A stretch of 64,000 nt of DNA from Epichloe hybrida (Eukaryota > Ascomycota > Sordariomycetes > Hypocreales > Clavicipitaceae), in contig JAFEKR010000016.1 in the NCBI GenBank assembly GCA_019022495.1, forward strand, positions 186,001 to 250,000, in the 5' to 3' direction. The position numbers and the translations under genes are program-made. Shown here piece by piece: positions 1-10,427 of this stretch (its first letter is position 1; each line of letters begins with the position of its first letter). Below the pieces are notes generated by a model. That model was given only the letters and a program-made list of their open reading frames with translations, did not search any database and was not told the DNA's origin.

Positions 1-69
1 GGAGTAAGAAGCAAGAAGAAGAAGAAGAAGAAAAAGCCACCCAAAGTTGATGTCGTTAGCAACGAATAA
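1..69 (+). CDS. possible C-terminal tail of a gene entering from the left
   Basis: Frame 1 is open from the first base and ends at a TAA at 67-69. It encodes about 22 residues with a run of eight lysines followed by PPKVDVVSNE. A lysine-rich extreme C-terminus is common in fungal proteins, but 22 codons cannot identify a family. The AAG repeat could also be non-coding low-complexity sequence. Reported only as a possible partial gene. Confidence 0.3.
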   Translation, partial: GVRSKKKKKKKKPPKVDVVSNE

Positions 70-1157
70 TCCCCCCAGCACGATTGGAGCCGGATTGAGC
101 ACCTCCCGAAATGCCAGCCCGGAAATTGTAGTTGCTGCTATCCGGGCAGTAAGTGGATTGATGGCCCACTACTTCCTCGTTCCATTCTAGTCTGGTTTTC
201 TGTTCACACCCATTATGTACTCTGCTATTGGACCCATTCTAGAACATCCTAGTCAGACTACATTAGTCAATTCGTACATTCGAAGAAACCACTACAAATT
301 GCGTTTTTAAGCAAATTTGCAAGCCTCGCATGCAGCCCAGGACGGGCTATGTGGGTTATGAAAGAACTTAATCATGGAACATAGGGTTTCTTTCTAGCAT
401 TTGGCGAGGTATTCTTTTTTTTCTTATAGCTACTGCTATTTCTTGTGTGTGTATTTCTAGGAGAGATGTGGAAGTCTGGGTGGGGGAGGAGTAAATAGTT
501 CAAAGAAAAAGCGGGCGACTCCATCTGCTACCTGGTAAGTAGCACTCGGAAATTATATGTACATGTAGTCCTAGCTCACCACATTTTTGTTGGCGGTTGC
601 CCCATCAGGCAAGTCTCGGCCCCTTTATCCAAGTACCCTGTAACCAGATCGACAAGGTTCTTGCGTGGATACTGCCGACTATTACCCGATTTTCCTGAGA
701 AGCTGCTTGCTCACTATCCTTCACACAACTCCCGAGTCTTTTAACGCAATGCCTTTCTCATGCACACGGGTTTGCGATAACGAGTCAACCTCCCACGGCT
801 AGTGTCCCTGCCGGAGTACCATCTAGCAAAGCACAAGGTACAAAACAAATTGAACAATACAGTTTATACGCGATATTTCGTGCCACTCTCTTCGAAGCGC
901 TCTCTCTGCCACGTGTGCTAGTAGCACAACAAGTTGCGCAGGTGTTCTTCGGTTTGCAGCAGCGATAATAAAGGTAGTTTCGACATGGAGTCTCTGACTT
1001 ATACGGATGAGAGTTGCTGCCAGAACAATGAGAATTTTAATTCTACCAGAGACGAAAACGAGGGCAGCGATTCTCTACGCGTTGACACGGTTAGCACGAG
1101 GCGAAGGCTTGCCAACTTGCAAGCGCCAAAGGTGGTCCTGCAACATGCAATATCATC
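70..1157. other. intergenic, no supported gene
   Basis: Unique sequence with no recognisable protein-coding frame. The open frame at 934-1308 starts at TTG, overlaps the 3' end of the kinase-like gene on the other strand and has no recognisable domain. This stretch probably holds the 3' UTRs of the flanking genes. Confidence 0.5.
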
Positions 1158-2048
1158 TCAAGAACTCTCGTCACGGATGGATGCCCCGCAATCTAAGCTA
1201 ATCAAGGCATCCACTACTCGCCCTGCAGTAGAGAACGTCCCCTGCCAGCAACCCTGGATAATTTCTCCACAGGCGAGTCGATCCACTGTTGGGAACTTGG
1301 CTCTCTGAAATAGATTATGCACATCTTCCTCTTCTAAATCCGCGTACGGCTCCTTACCTACCATAATAAAGTGCAAAACTGAGCCTAGAGCAAACACGTC
1401 ATCCTCTTCCACCGCCTTACGCTTCCAATGCCACCCTGGTGGTTGATATCTGGCTCCAGATGCAATGAGAGAAGCCGATCCAGAAATTGAGCAACCCGCG
1501 AAGTCGGCAACGTGGAGATCTAGATGTGCATTTAGTAAGAAGTTGCGTGGCGTGATATCGCAATGAATGATCATAGCCGCATGAAGGGCAGCAACCGCTC
1601 TCGCCGCTTGGATTGCCCATCGACGTCGAACTTCGGCAGGAACGCGGGTTACGACTGGGCCACTAGCTGTCACTTCGGCAAATTCTCTGACGTACGCCTC
1701 GAGGCTTCCGTTCTCCATGTGCTCTAATGTTAAGCAGCAGGAGTCCGGGTCCCAGTTCACGAGCCTAGGGATGTAGGGGATATTTTTGAGTTGCTTATAG
1801 ACTGCTGCCTCTGTTCGTATGCGTTCGCGATTTTCTTCCTCATCCCTTTGGCAGTACGGATTTGACTTGGGATACTTGACGATATAGCCCGACGGAAGCA
1901 GTTCGACATGCGCCGTGGAGCCCTCACCGATCCACCTCCCTTTGGTGACGTAGTATATAGTGCCATCAGGCACCTCGGCTGGGATTTGGAAGGCTGAGTC
2001 GGGCCAATTTGGTTTCTCTTTCCGACGCCAGAGTCCTGGGATAGGCAC
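1158..2048 (-). CDS. protein kinase-like protein, 5' end unresolved
   Basis: The frame encodes about 296 residues of a eukaryotic protein kinase fold. A glycine-rich loop (WIGEGSTAHVELLPSG) is followed by a VAIK-type lysine in IVKYP, then the catalytic loop IIHCDITPRNFLL with Asp and Asn in place, and a metal-binding motif that reads DFA rather than DFG. It resembles the small, often single-domain kinase-like proteins that are expanded in fungi; substrate and role are not predictable. The frame opens at a GTG, and no in-frame ATG lies between it and the upstream stop, so the start must sit in an upstream exon. A plausible acceptor is the TTACAG ending at 2085, preceded by a CTGAC branch-like site, but the donor and start codon were not identified. 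Catalytic activity is uncertain because of DFA. Confidence 0.75.
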   Translation of the reverse strand: MPIPGLWRRKEKPNWPDSAFQIPAEVPDGTIYYVTKGRWIGEGSTAHVELLPSGYIVKYPKSNPYCQRDEEENRERIRTEAAVYKQLKNIPYIPRLVNWDPDSCCLTLEHMENGSLEAYVREFAEVTASGPVVTRVPAEVRRRWAIQAARAVAALHAAMIIHCDITPRNFLLNAHLDLHVADFAGCSISGSASLIASGARYQPPGWHWKRKAVEEDDVFALGSVLHFIMVGKEPYADLEEEDVHNLFQRAKFPTVDRLACGEIIQGCWQGTFSTAGRVVDALISLDCGASIRDESS

Positions 2049-2841
2049 ATAAGTAAGCTGTCGCGGGCCTTCTGTGCGTGCTGTCTGTAAGGGCGTGTCA
2101 GGATAATCCGTCAGTGGCAGGACCGGAGAGTGTTTCCGACCTTGGACCGCTGCTGATGCTGATGCTGCTTCTTGTCTTCAATGATGGGCGATGGCCTTTC
2201 GGGGTTTCCGGCCAATACGCCTCGGAGAAAATTCCATACAAAAGCACATTGACCAATCATGTAGCGCTGAAGAATGGTCCATGCTGATGTAGGGAAGTGC
2301 TTCGCGACGGTAAACATGGTAAGAGATGATGTTGGAAGGAATGTAAAAGACATCCTGTTGATCGGGATGTGATCCACGACTCCACGAGCCAGTGCAAACT
2401 TTGGATTTCTGCTAATCGGAGCTGTCCGGAAAATCCGAAATGATCCGTACCCACATTTGTAATGCAGCCACATCCCACATCCCACACGCGCCATAGCAAA
2501 AAAATATTTGTCACGTAATATCGCAAGGGTGCACATGCGTTTTGAAGCAAATTAGCCGCAGCCGCGCGCGATTGACTTGACTTGCCCTAATTGAGTTAGC
2601 TGGCCGCGATTGAATTGATTGGATTTATTAAAATTATAATACATATAACAGACTCTGTTATTTATGCGGAGGCCTTTCTATCCGAAGCCGGCTAGTCACA
2701 GCGTTAAAGGTTGTTCTGTACAGCTCTGATGAGCAAAACTCCTTCTGCCCTAATTTATAAGCGCTAAGGTCTCGCAATCAGCCGCGAAGACGGGAGGCAT
2801 CGCGAGGAAAGTCCAACAGGTTGGTTGCCACCTCTTTCCCC
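2049..2841. other. intergenic / possible 5' exon of the kinase-like gene
   Basis: It holds the unresolved 5' end of the kinase-like gene (minus strand) and a TA-rich patch around 2600-2680. No other convincing coding region is visible. A 141-codon minus frame at 2111-2536 has no recognisable domain and may be chance. Confidence 0.4.
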
Positions 2842-3150
2842 TCATTCGCAATCCCAGCAGTCGTAGCTCCCCATGCCAATGGTAATCAGGCTATCAAAGT
2901 GGCAGTGCCCCGCCTCGCCCCTGCAATACTCGGCAATCTTGTCCTGCGACGCGGTCATCTTGCAAAAGTACAACCCGTGTCCGTCGTCACCCCAGTCCTT
3001 GGCGCCAACCCTGTCATAGACACACTGCGTCTGGCCATTGTTGTACCTGCGGTTGGTGAGACATCGGCAGCAGCGGCCGGACCCGGGACATGTGCTTTCG
3101 TGTGCGAGGGCCGTTGCGGCGAGGAGAAGTGCGACGAGTTTGAAGTGCAT
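2842..3150 (-). CDS. small secreted cysteine-rich protein (effector-like)
   Basis: A 102-residue protein from a clear ATG. It starts with a signal peptide (MHFKLVALLLAATALA, probable cut near residue 16-17) and is followed by about 85 residues with ten cysteines. The cysteines include a CPGSGRCCRC cluster and a C-terminal DCWDC. There is no membrane segment and no introns are needed. Small size, secretion and an even number of cysteines are the usual features of fungal candidate effectors or antimicrobial peptides. I do not recognise the exact family, so the function is unknown. A 10-bp tandem array lies about 20 nt upstream of the start. The even cysteine count suggests five disulphides (inference). 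Confidence 0.75.
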   Translation of the reverse strand: MHFKLVALLLAATALAHESTCPGSGRCCRCLTNRRYNNGQTQCVYDRVGAKDWGDDGHGLYFCKMTASQDKIAEYCRGEAGHCHFDSLITIGMGSYDCWDCE

Positions 3151-3170
3151 TGTGAAGGGGAGAGCCGATG

Positions 3171-3330
3171 TAGGTTGCAGATGTTTTTAGGTGTTTTTAG
3201 GTATATTTCTGTGTTTCTAGATGTTTCTAGATGTTATTAGATATTTGCAGATGTTTTGAGATAGTTTTAGATGGTTATAAATGGCTGTAAATGGCTGTAA
3301 ATGGCTGTAAATGGTTGTAGATGGCTGCAG
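3171..3330. repeat. 10-bp minisatellite, about 16 units
   Basis: Sixteen consecutive 10-nt units of the form RTGNNNNNAG/AA (for example ATGTTTTTAG, ATGGCTGTAA). The phase is kept without indels from 3171 to 3330. The array lies in the 5' UTR or core promoter of the secreted Cys-rich gene (ATG at 3150, minus strand). The units nearest 3300 are almost identical, and the units nearer the gene are more diverged. Confidence 0.85.
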
Positions 3331-4089
3331 GTGCGGTCGAGAAGCGACCTCGCTTACAGGAGATAGCACGCACATTTATATACCTTGCCTGGAGAATAGA
3401 AAGATGAAGTTATCGTGATGGAGGAGGGCCAACATATGGTCCATGTGCATTTTCTCTATTGTTTCTCCACAGCTATCAGTTGACAATATCGTACTGTACT
3501 GTACAGTAGTCCCGGTGACCAGGTATTTAACCGGCGCGGACCAAAGATGATGTCTGGCTTGTTGGCCACCTGATCTATCCTAGGACCATTGCCGGCACGG
3601 GCGTTGCTGGTGAGGGGGGCAAATGCTATTGTACTCATTTTTTACATTATTGTCGTGGTGAGGCTTTCGCTTGGCGCAGGATTGCGGGGTGCAGGGGTAC
3701 GATGAAGCGGAGATGCATAAGCCACTTAAGCCACTTGAAATAAGTCTCCGCTATTCTCCGCTATTCTCCGCCAGTAATTAGAATTTGTCGACTTTGTTGT
3801 TAAAGCTGCGCCAGCGACGTCACTCGCACGCGTCAACGCTGACTTTTTCGCTCGGGCTGCAGCCAGGTGCAGCCAGGTGGCAGATGCCATCACCACCTCC
3901 CTCACTCCTTATTCCCACCTCACCTCATCCCGCCGACCCATTTCCGCTCCCTCACTATAGCCGACCATCACTTTCCTTTAGTCAGCCATTGCCTTCGCAC
4001 CCAGCCCCTTCGAGTCGGCTTCGAAAGTCGGAGGCCGCATTGCGACTCACCGACCCCTCGACGACTCCTCACAGCTTCCGCTTCGCAGC
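3331..4089. promoter_or_regulatory. divergent intergenic region between the secreted protein and SUR7-family genes
   Basis: No gene recognised. The right part (about 3880-4080) is pyrimidine-rich on the plus strand, as often seen upstream of fungal start codons, and leads into the ATG at 4090. The left part contains the end of the 10-bp array and the promoter side of the small secreted protein gene. Confidence 0.45.
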
Positions 4090-5011
4090 ATGGCTGGCCC
4101 CAAAGCTCGCCGCAACACCTCCATAATCGCTGGCCTGCTATACCTCATTTCCATTCCCTTTCTCATCCTCGTCCTCCTCGGCAACACCCATGATGTCCCG
4201 GTCTTGAGGGACCTGTACTTCTTCCAGCTCGATGTCTCTCAAATCATCCCCATTGCCGTGGCCAATGCCAAACTCCTCAACTCGGTAGCTCGGAGCCTGG
4301 GTCTCCATGACTTTTATCAAGTGGGCGTGTGGAACTATTGCGAGGGATACCTCGATACGTATGTTTGCCCAGGGAAACTGAAATGAAATAAATGTTAATA
4401 TGCTTGTTGCTGATCTTACGTAAAAAAAAAAAAAACATAGCGGTATCACGCATTGCTCTCCCCCCAAAACATTCTACTGGTTCAATCCCGTCGAAATCCT
4501 CGTCAGTCAACTCCTCGCCGGTGCCAGAATCGCCCTTCCCTCCCAGGTCAAGACCATTCTGAGCCTCCTGCGGATCGGATCCAAAATCATGTATGGCTTC
4601 TTCATGGCGGGCACTGTTCTCAACTTCGTCCTTCTCCTGGGGACCCCCCTTGTCATGCGCACCCGCTGGTTCAGCCTGTTCATCTCCTTTGTCGGCGGGC
4701 TGTCGGGCGTGATCCTCACCGTCGCCGCCATCATCGCCACGATCATCAGCGTGGCCGCCAAGGTCGCCCTCACCGCGCAGGACCAGCTGAACATCAAGGC
4801 CAACATTGGCGTCAAGATGTTTGCCTTTATGTGGATCGGGGCTCTGACCACCGACTTTGCGTTCTTGCTGCACGCGGCCATGGGGTGCTGCTGCAAGCCG
4901 AACCGGCGAGCCAAGGCGCCCGCCGAAGGCAAACCGTCGCCCGCGAGCAGCTCCAAAAGGTTGTCGGATCTGCCTAGCTTTGCGAGACGACGAAAGGCAA
5001 ATGCTTCGTAG
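4090..5011 (+). CDS. SUR7/PalI-family four-span membrane protein
   Basis: Two exons, 4090-4358 and 4441-5011, give a 279-residue protein. The 82-nt intron starts GTATGT and ends ACATAG, and the joined codon restores one continuous frame. Four membrane segments are visible, at about residues 10-31, 139-161, 170-198 and 220-245. A claudin-like extracellular loop follows the first; it contains WNYCEGY, a second Cys in THCSPP and then YWFNPVEIL, the signature pattern of the fungal SUR7/PalI family. Such proteins sit in the plasma membrane (eisosomes, pH signalling or cell-wall stress). The C-terminal tail is short, cytoplasmic and basic, after a CCCK motif. Which subfamily it belongs to cannot be decided here. 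Confidence 0.85.
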
Positions 5012-5504
5012 GAGCATAAGGTCTTGTACTGGATATACATACGTGGCCTTCATTTTATGCCGCAATCCGGCGTCTAGAAATTCTGATTTCAGTGGGATTT
5101 TTCCGAAATAAAAATGCCGACACAAATTTGATCCTGTGGCTTGGTGTCGTGGGAATATAGAAACGAGTCAAATTGGTTTCATTGAATCTAATATTATTGC
5201 AAATACTAATCGATGGATAACTAAGCATAATTAAGTATAACTAAGCATAAATAAGCGTCAAGGTTGTCGGGGGGTTATAAGGTTCTAATTCAAAGTTTAG
5301 CAATAAACTTACACGGCTGCGAGATACAGGAACCCATTTAAAAAACCAACTGTGCAGAATCTGCACCTCAAAAAAACAAAACTTCTCTCTTTATAAATTC
5401 TATTCTCTCTAAGAAGCCGCCTCTCTCCCACACACACACACACACATGCACACACACACAAAAGTCATAACAGGAACCTACTCTCTCAAGTATTCAGATT
5501 CGAG
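5012..5504. other. intergenic; short AT-rich repeats and promoter of the PLC-like gene
   Basis: It holds the 3' end of the SUR7-family gene. Imperfect repeats of TAACTAAGCATAA lie at about 5217-5255. Pyrimidine-rich leader sequence precedes the ATG at 5505. No gene seen. Confidence 0.5.
5429..5461. repeat. CA dinucleotide microsatellite
   Basis: Nine CA units, one TG interruption, then seven more CA units. The array lies about 45-75 nt upstream of the PLC-like start codon, so probably in its 5' UTR. Confidence 0.9.
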
Positions 5505-7064
5505 ATGCGTCTCTTCGGAATCTCGTACCGCTCAGTGGCCTTGACTGTCCTCCTGGTACTACCTACCATGGTCAGAGGCCTACCTGCGATGCTCAATAAT
5601 CCTGCCCATGTTGAAAACTCCATGAGCATTCTACGCGAGGGAAAAGGCCCCGAGGACGACTATGACACACACGTGTCTCTCATCAACGCCACGCCTTACC
5701 GCTGGCACAAGACCTACAACAACTCACATCAGCTCATGAGCTGGGAAAGCACGTGGCCCATGTACATCACACCAGGCCAGTCCGTCACTGTACGCGCCAA
5801 CAACTTTGGATATGGCCTGAGGAACCGTCATGATTCAGCCGGCGAGGTGACGTACGCACTCGAGGGCACCCAGCACGGGGCCTCGTTCCAAGTCCAGTAC
5901 CGGTCAGGACGGCCTCACCACGTCTGGATCCAGTTCCGGGAGCAGCTTGAGACACTCAACAATGCCCAAGGCACAGAGCACAATCTTGGCTTCAGCCGTC
6001 TCCCCGGCGGGGTGGGCTTCGTGCTCGCCGGCAAGGAAGGCGACTTCATCTCCAACGACGGCCCCATCCAGTGGATGCAAGCCCAGCTCCCCGAGATGCA
6101 AGACCTGCCTCTCCGGGAAATCACGCTTCCTCGCTCCCACCACGCCGGGCTCTGGAAGTGCCGAGAGGCAATCGGCCTGGCACAGCCTCGAAACACGCAG
6201 ACACAAACCGTCTCCCTCTTCAACCAGCTCGGCGACGGGGGCGTCCGCGTCCTCGACGTCCGGCCCCTGCTCCGTAACCGCAAGTTCCGCGAAAGCCACG
6301 GCTCCTTCCTGGGCAAAACCTACAACGGCATGACGGGCACCACGCTCCGCGAAATGGTCGACATGTTCAACGACTTCACAAGCCAATACCCCGGGGAGCT
6401 CTACATCTGGGACATCCACGGGGGGGACTCCCGCAACGGCGACAGGGGTTTCCGTCCCCTCGACGACGACGACCGCAAGGAGCTTTACTCTGAGCTCGGG
6501 CGCATCAAGCACCGGGCGTCCTTCTCCGAAGACGACGACCAAGACCTCACGCGCCGGCCTCTCAAGCACTTCATCACCCCCGAGCTCATGCAAAGCAATG
6601 AGTCAACCGTCCTCGTCCGCATACCCTCCAGCTGGGCGCCGCGGAAGCACTTCCCAGGCAGCAAGGAGGGCTTCGTCACCGGCCTCAATTTCCCGCTCAA
6701 GTCGCACTGGTCCGCGACAAACGACGTGCAGAAAATGGTGGACGACCAGCTCTCTCGCCTGCGGGAGGCGCGCGGGTCCAGAGCCAGCGACATGTACAAC
6801 ACGGACTGGCTGCTGACCCAGGTCGGCCTCCAGGTCGCCTTCCCGCTCGATTCAATCGTGGAGCTGAGCAGGGCCGCCTGGCGCACTCTCTACGGCGAGT
6901 TCTGGCAGGCCTTGACGGACCAGACGTATCCGAACACGGTGACCATGGATGATGTCCATGGGAACTCGCACAAGGCCCTGGCCATGGCGATGAATAAGTG
7001 TTTGGCGGCACGGAGGTGCGGTGACCTGGGGGGCAAGGTCAAGGTGCTGAATGGGACGATTTGA
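5505..7064 (+). CDS. secreted PLC-like phosphodiesterase
   Basis: A single exon of 519 codons with an N-terminal signal peptide (MRLFGISYRSVALTVLLVLP...). The central and C-terminal part has the features of a PI-PLC X-type TIM barrel. A first catalytic-type histidine lies in ITLPRSHHAGLWKC (about residues 205-220), then GVRVLDVRPLL, then a second histidine in ESHGSFLG, then YPGELYIWDIHGGD, and late in the chain NTDWLLTQ. The N-terminal ~150 residues form a beta-rich region with possible N-glycosylation sites (NATP, NNSH). Fungal proteins of this class are extracellular; the substrate (phosphoinositide, GPI or other phosphodiester) cannot be assigned. There is no C-terminal GPI signal or membrane segment. 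Start chosen as the first ATG, giving a good signal peptide. Confidence 0.85.
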   Translation: MRLFGISYRSVALTVLLVLPTMVRGLPAMLNNPAHVENSMSILREGKGPEDDYDTHVSLINATPYRWHKTYNNSHQLMSWESTWPMYITPGQSVTVRANNFGYGLRNRHDSAGEVTYALEGTQHGASFQVQYRSGRPHHVWIQFREQLETLNNAQGTEHNLGFSRLPGGVGFVLAGKEGDFISNDGPIQWMQAQLPEMQDLPLREITLPRSHHAGLWKCREAIGLAQPRNTQTQTVSLFNQLGDGGVRVLDVRPLLRNRKFRESHGSFLGKTYNGMTGTTLREMVDMFNDFTSQYPGELYIWDIHGGDSRNGDRGFRPLDDDDRKELYSELGRIKHRASFSEDDDQDLTRRPLKHFITPELMQSNESTVLVRIPSSWAPRKHFPGSKEGFVTGLNFPLKSHWSATNDVQKMVDDQLSRLREARGSRASDMYNTDWLLTQVGLQVAFPLDSIVELSRAAWRTLYGEFWQALTDQTYPNTVTMDDVHGNSHKALAMAMNKCLAARRCGDLGGKVKVLNGTI

Positions 7065-8015
7065 TTGATGGATCATGGGATGGGATTTCTTCTGCTGTCT
7101 ACATTGATTATTCTGGAGCGTGTTTTTTCTTCTTCTTTGGAATCTCGAATTTGGAAGTCTGCTTTGGCACCGACGGGGCATAGAACAACCAACATCCGTA
7201 TATATCCACCAGTAAGCGTTGAGAAATGTCACAATTCTATTTCCCAACAAGTATCCATATACAAAAGCACTGTTACCAAAGCGGTACATGGCCCGTCCAG
7301 AGGATTAGAGTAGACCCCGAAGCAGCACCACGACGAGAAATGAGATTATCAAGTTTGGGAAGGCCAAGGTTCCAGGTCTTGCCGGAGATGCAGAGAGGAA
7401 TGCAGCAGCACGTTATGACTGACTATAGCGCAGTGCCGTGAGCCAAGTTGCCAAGATTGGATCACTATCTCAGAGCCTAGAGGTATCTCGTTAAAACTAT
7501 CGTCTCCGAAATTGTCTCATCACCACCCTTTACTTGGCACATCCGCTGTTGACAACGGCAAGTACTGGGCTCTTCATTCCCTGCTTATAGCTATGCGATC
7601 TTTTACGAAAGAAACATGGCTTGCTAGCCTTTGGTAGTTCGTTTCCAAGTACCGAGCAGTATCCCTGATTCATCATCGACGATGCTCGCCGTTGGATCCA
7701 ACTACATCTTCATGAACGACGAGTCCCATGTGGACAAGGAACTCATCATGACAACGCTCAACGAGAGCAAGAAGAATTGAGCAGATAGCTTGAAGGCGAG
7801 CGTCACCTCTCTGTAATTAAGAGAAAAGTTCATTAAGTCTTTTGCTGAACGTACAACCCCGACCTTACGGATGCCTCCTCAGAGAATGTCACAATCCTTG
7901 CCCATTTTTTTCTATTCAGGCAGAACAAAAAAAGAAAAAAAAGAAAAGAAAGAAATATGCCATGCCATGCCATGCCATCTATGCCTTGGAAAATCCTGAA
8001 TCGCAAGGCAAATCG
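7065..8015. other. convergent intergenic region
   Basis: Lies between the ends of the PLC-like and CSN3 genes. It includes a 32-codon ATG frame at 7682-7780 (MLAVGSNYIFMNDESHVD...), which could be a terminal exon or a relic but is too short to call. Four CCATG repeats lie near 7959-7978. An A-rich tract is present near 7923-7955. Confidence 0.4.
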
Positions 8016-9620
8016 CTACGAATGGGCCACGACATCAGCCATCAGGTCTTCGTCCTCTATCTGAGAATCAAAGACGACCCCGGCATCGGTTCCATCCTTT
8101 TCCCCGCGCTTTTGCTCCCTTACGATAAACTTCACATACTCCTTGCTGCTGCTCAGCTGCTTATTCATCTGTTTGTATTGCTCGCTGATTGCCTCAATGT
8201 TACGATAGCTTCGCGCAATCTGAGTGGCGAACTCTTCCTCAGATACTGCGCCACCGTCTTGTCGAAAAGATAGATGGCTACCACTCTCGTCTTTCTCTAG
8301 CTGACCGGTGAGCATACCGGCTTCAATCATTTGACGGATCAAGATCAAAACGGCATCATCGTCTTCCAAAGTCTTTCCTGTCACGGCATTCAAAGTCGCT
8401 TGTCGAATCTCGGCGATCCCGACACGCTCATAGATGTGTCGTAAACCAATGATTTGCCATTTTTGGTATGATGAGAGAATTTCTTGTAGTAGAGAAGAGG
8501 TCCCGTCTTCCTCCCATATCGGGGCGTTCTCTTCGATTTGCGACTTGAGCTTTTCAGCTTGTCCCGAGTTGAAAATTTCTGCCACGTTGTCGTATGCCTT
8601 GGCGATGACCTTGTAAGATCCTTGAGAAGTCCCTGATGTGTAGGGGAGCGGGGCCGAGGCTTTTCCTTGGCCGAGGAGTCCTACAAGCACCCACCTCTTG
8701 TACGAGTCTACCATAATCTTGCTGACTCCCTTTTCTTTTGTAGGATGCGACATGACTTGCTCCAAGGCTTCTTCCGCTTTTCCCCAATCCCGCCTTGATA
8801 TGTACATAAGGCCCCGGAGGTAGTTGTACTCCAAAACCATCGCCGTGGTGATCTTGTCGGTGAGGCCGGTCTGTGGTGAGATGTAGGAAGTCGGCAACAG
8901 CGCTGCATCGCAAAGAATGCCGTTCGCTTTTGAGTTCGAGGAGTTAGGGTAGAACAGAATGTCTCGATCGATAACTTGCAAGGCAGCTTCTACCGAGTCG
9001 AAATCATACGCCAGCCGGGCTAGCATGAAATGCGTGGACGTAAATAATGACCCTGTAGGGTCAATGCGAAGAATGACCGCGCACAGCAGCTCGACAGCTA
9101 CCGTGGCCTGAAGAGTGAGAGGAATCAGCCAAATGAAACACTCCTTAGTAGCCGTTTCGACTCACCGAAAAGAGCTGGCCGCTTCCAATCTTTTCAAGGA
9201 GAGAAAGTAAAGATTGACCGACATATCGAATCTGTATGGGATCGAAACTGTAGAGAAACGCAACGATTTTGTCGAGTGGTAGCTTGGAAGAAATTTCAAG
9301 ACCGCTGCCAATGGATTCCGAGAGGATTTGAAGAACGAAGAGGTAGCTGATAGAGTGAACAGAAGGGTCGAGATTCTGAGAAACACGTTAGAAGTTGTAT
9401 GGCATGGCAGGGTAGCTTCCGATGCTCGGCATTGTCAGATTCGTTGGCTAACCTCAAGAATCTTTTGTGAATTGTCCAACACGAGAGGATGGATCTCGGC
9501 CGTGCTGCTGCTCAGCAGTGCAATGTGTTGCCTGATGGACGCATCATAGGCCTTAGCTTCTGACTTTGTAGATGGCTGGACGGGAGTTAATGCCGTCAAG
9601 ACAGTCTGTAATTTCTCCAT
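8016..9620 (-). CDS. csn3: COP9 signalosome subunit 3
   Basis: Three exons on the minus strand: 9620-9453, 9375-9166 and 9107-8016. The introns are 77 nt (donor GTTAGC, branch TTCTAAC) and 58 nt (donor GTGAGT). All three exons are in phase 0 and give 489 residues. The segment SKIMVDSYKRWVLVGLL with a following PYTS closely matches the conserved CSN3 stretch SHIMLESYKKYILVSLI...YTS. TPR-like helices come first and a PCI/winged-helix region follows (about residues 290-420), ending in an acidic tail. CSN removes Nedd8 from cullins and in fungi controls development and secondary metabolism. Subunit 3 is a scaffold, not the protease. Start chosen as the ATG at 9620, which begins a continuous first exon. 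Confidence 0.9.
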
Positions 9621-10427
9621 GATTCTTCTCGTCCGCGAGACTGGAATTCGGAAAGGCGGGTGCTGGTGCTGGCGGTAATGCGTGCGTGTGTAGTGAGTGC
9701 GTCACCGATTTCGAAATGCGAAGATGATCTCCACTGCTGTATGGCTCAGCAACTAGTTCTACATGTACTGCACGCACACACGCACACGCATACGCATACG
9801 TCAATGAAGAATTGTAAATCGGGACACCGACGAGACGCTATGCTGCTATGCAGGGCTATGCGCGCGAACGAGCGGCCTAATAAACAAGATGTGGCGGGTA
9901 AGGCAGCTCAAGGTGGGAAGGGAAATTAAGAACGGAAGGATGGAAAAGGATGGAGGGGTACAGTGACTAGCAACATGTCCCCTCCTCCGCGGACTACATG
10001 CAACAATACCAACAACACATGCATGTACGGAGTACACATAATCCGTACACAGCTTGTCATTCTTTCATCGACCCACATTTTCAAGGCAAGAGGCAACCAC
10101 GGCGGCCTCGTTCGTTCGTCGTCGTACCTGCCTGTATTAATACCTGGGCACTGGGCAAGCCGTGTGCTCCGCGCAGGACCAAGTTGGAGCGCAATCTTGT
10201 TGGGCGCAGCCAGCATGATTCGTGCCACACGACACGATGAGAAGAACTTGTTTTATGAAATACTGTAATTCATCGGACAACTGTCTATTGTCCCTATCGC
10301 GTTCGTTTTCTGGCATCAGCACGCCCTGACTTGACATGCTAATTACATACTGAGAAATCTTGCCTGTTTTTGTGAAATCGAGCGCCTGATCTGAATAACG
10401 TAAAGCCATATATGCCTTCCCGTGCTG
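9621..10427. other. intergenic; upstream of CSN3, downstream of the remodeller gene
   Basis: No convincing gene. It includes a short CA/CG-rich run at about 9768-9802 (CACACGCACACG type), and GTACGGAGTACACATAATCCGTAC at 10024-10047 is a loose inverted repeat. It probably contains the CSN3 promoter and the remodeller 3' UTR. Confidence 0.45.

Noticed and set aside
934..1308. 124-codon plus-strand frame
   Set aside because: Starts at TTG, overlaps the kinase-like gene antisense and has no domain; taken as chance or UTR.
2111..2536. 141-codon minus frame upstream of the kinase-like gene
   Set aside because: No recognisable domain, unclear splice to the kinase; could contain its first exon, but I cannot support it.
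4277..5125. 282-codon minus frame across the SUR7-family gene
   Set aside because: Antisense shadow: low-complexity, highly charged translation, while the plus strand has spliced, family-matching membrane protein.
5904..6593. 229-codon minus frame inside the PLC-like gene
   Set aside because: Antisense to a well-supported secreted enzyme; the repetitive E/V/A translation is typical of the complement of GC-rich codons.
7842..8273. 143-codon plus frame at the 3' end of CSN3
   Set aside because: Starts from a non-ATG codon in low-complexity sequence and is mostly antisense to the CSN3 C-terminus.
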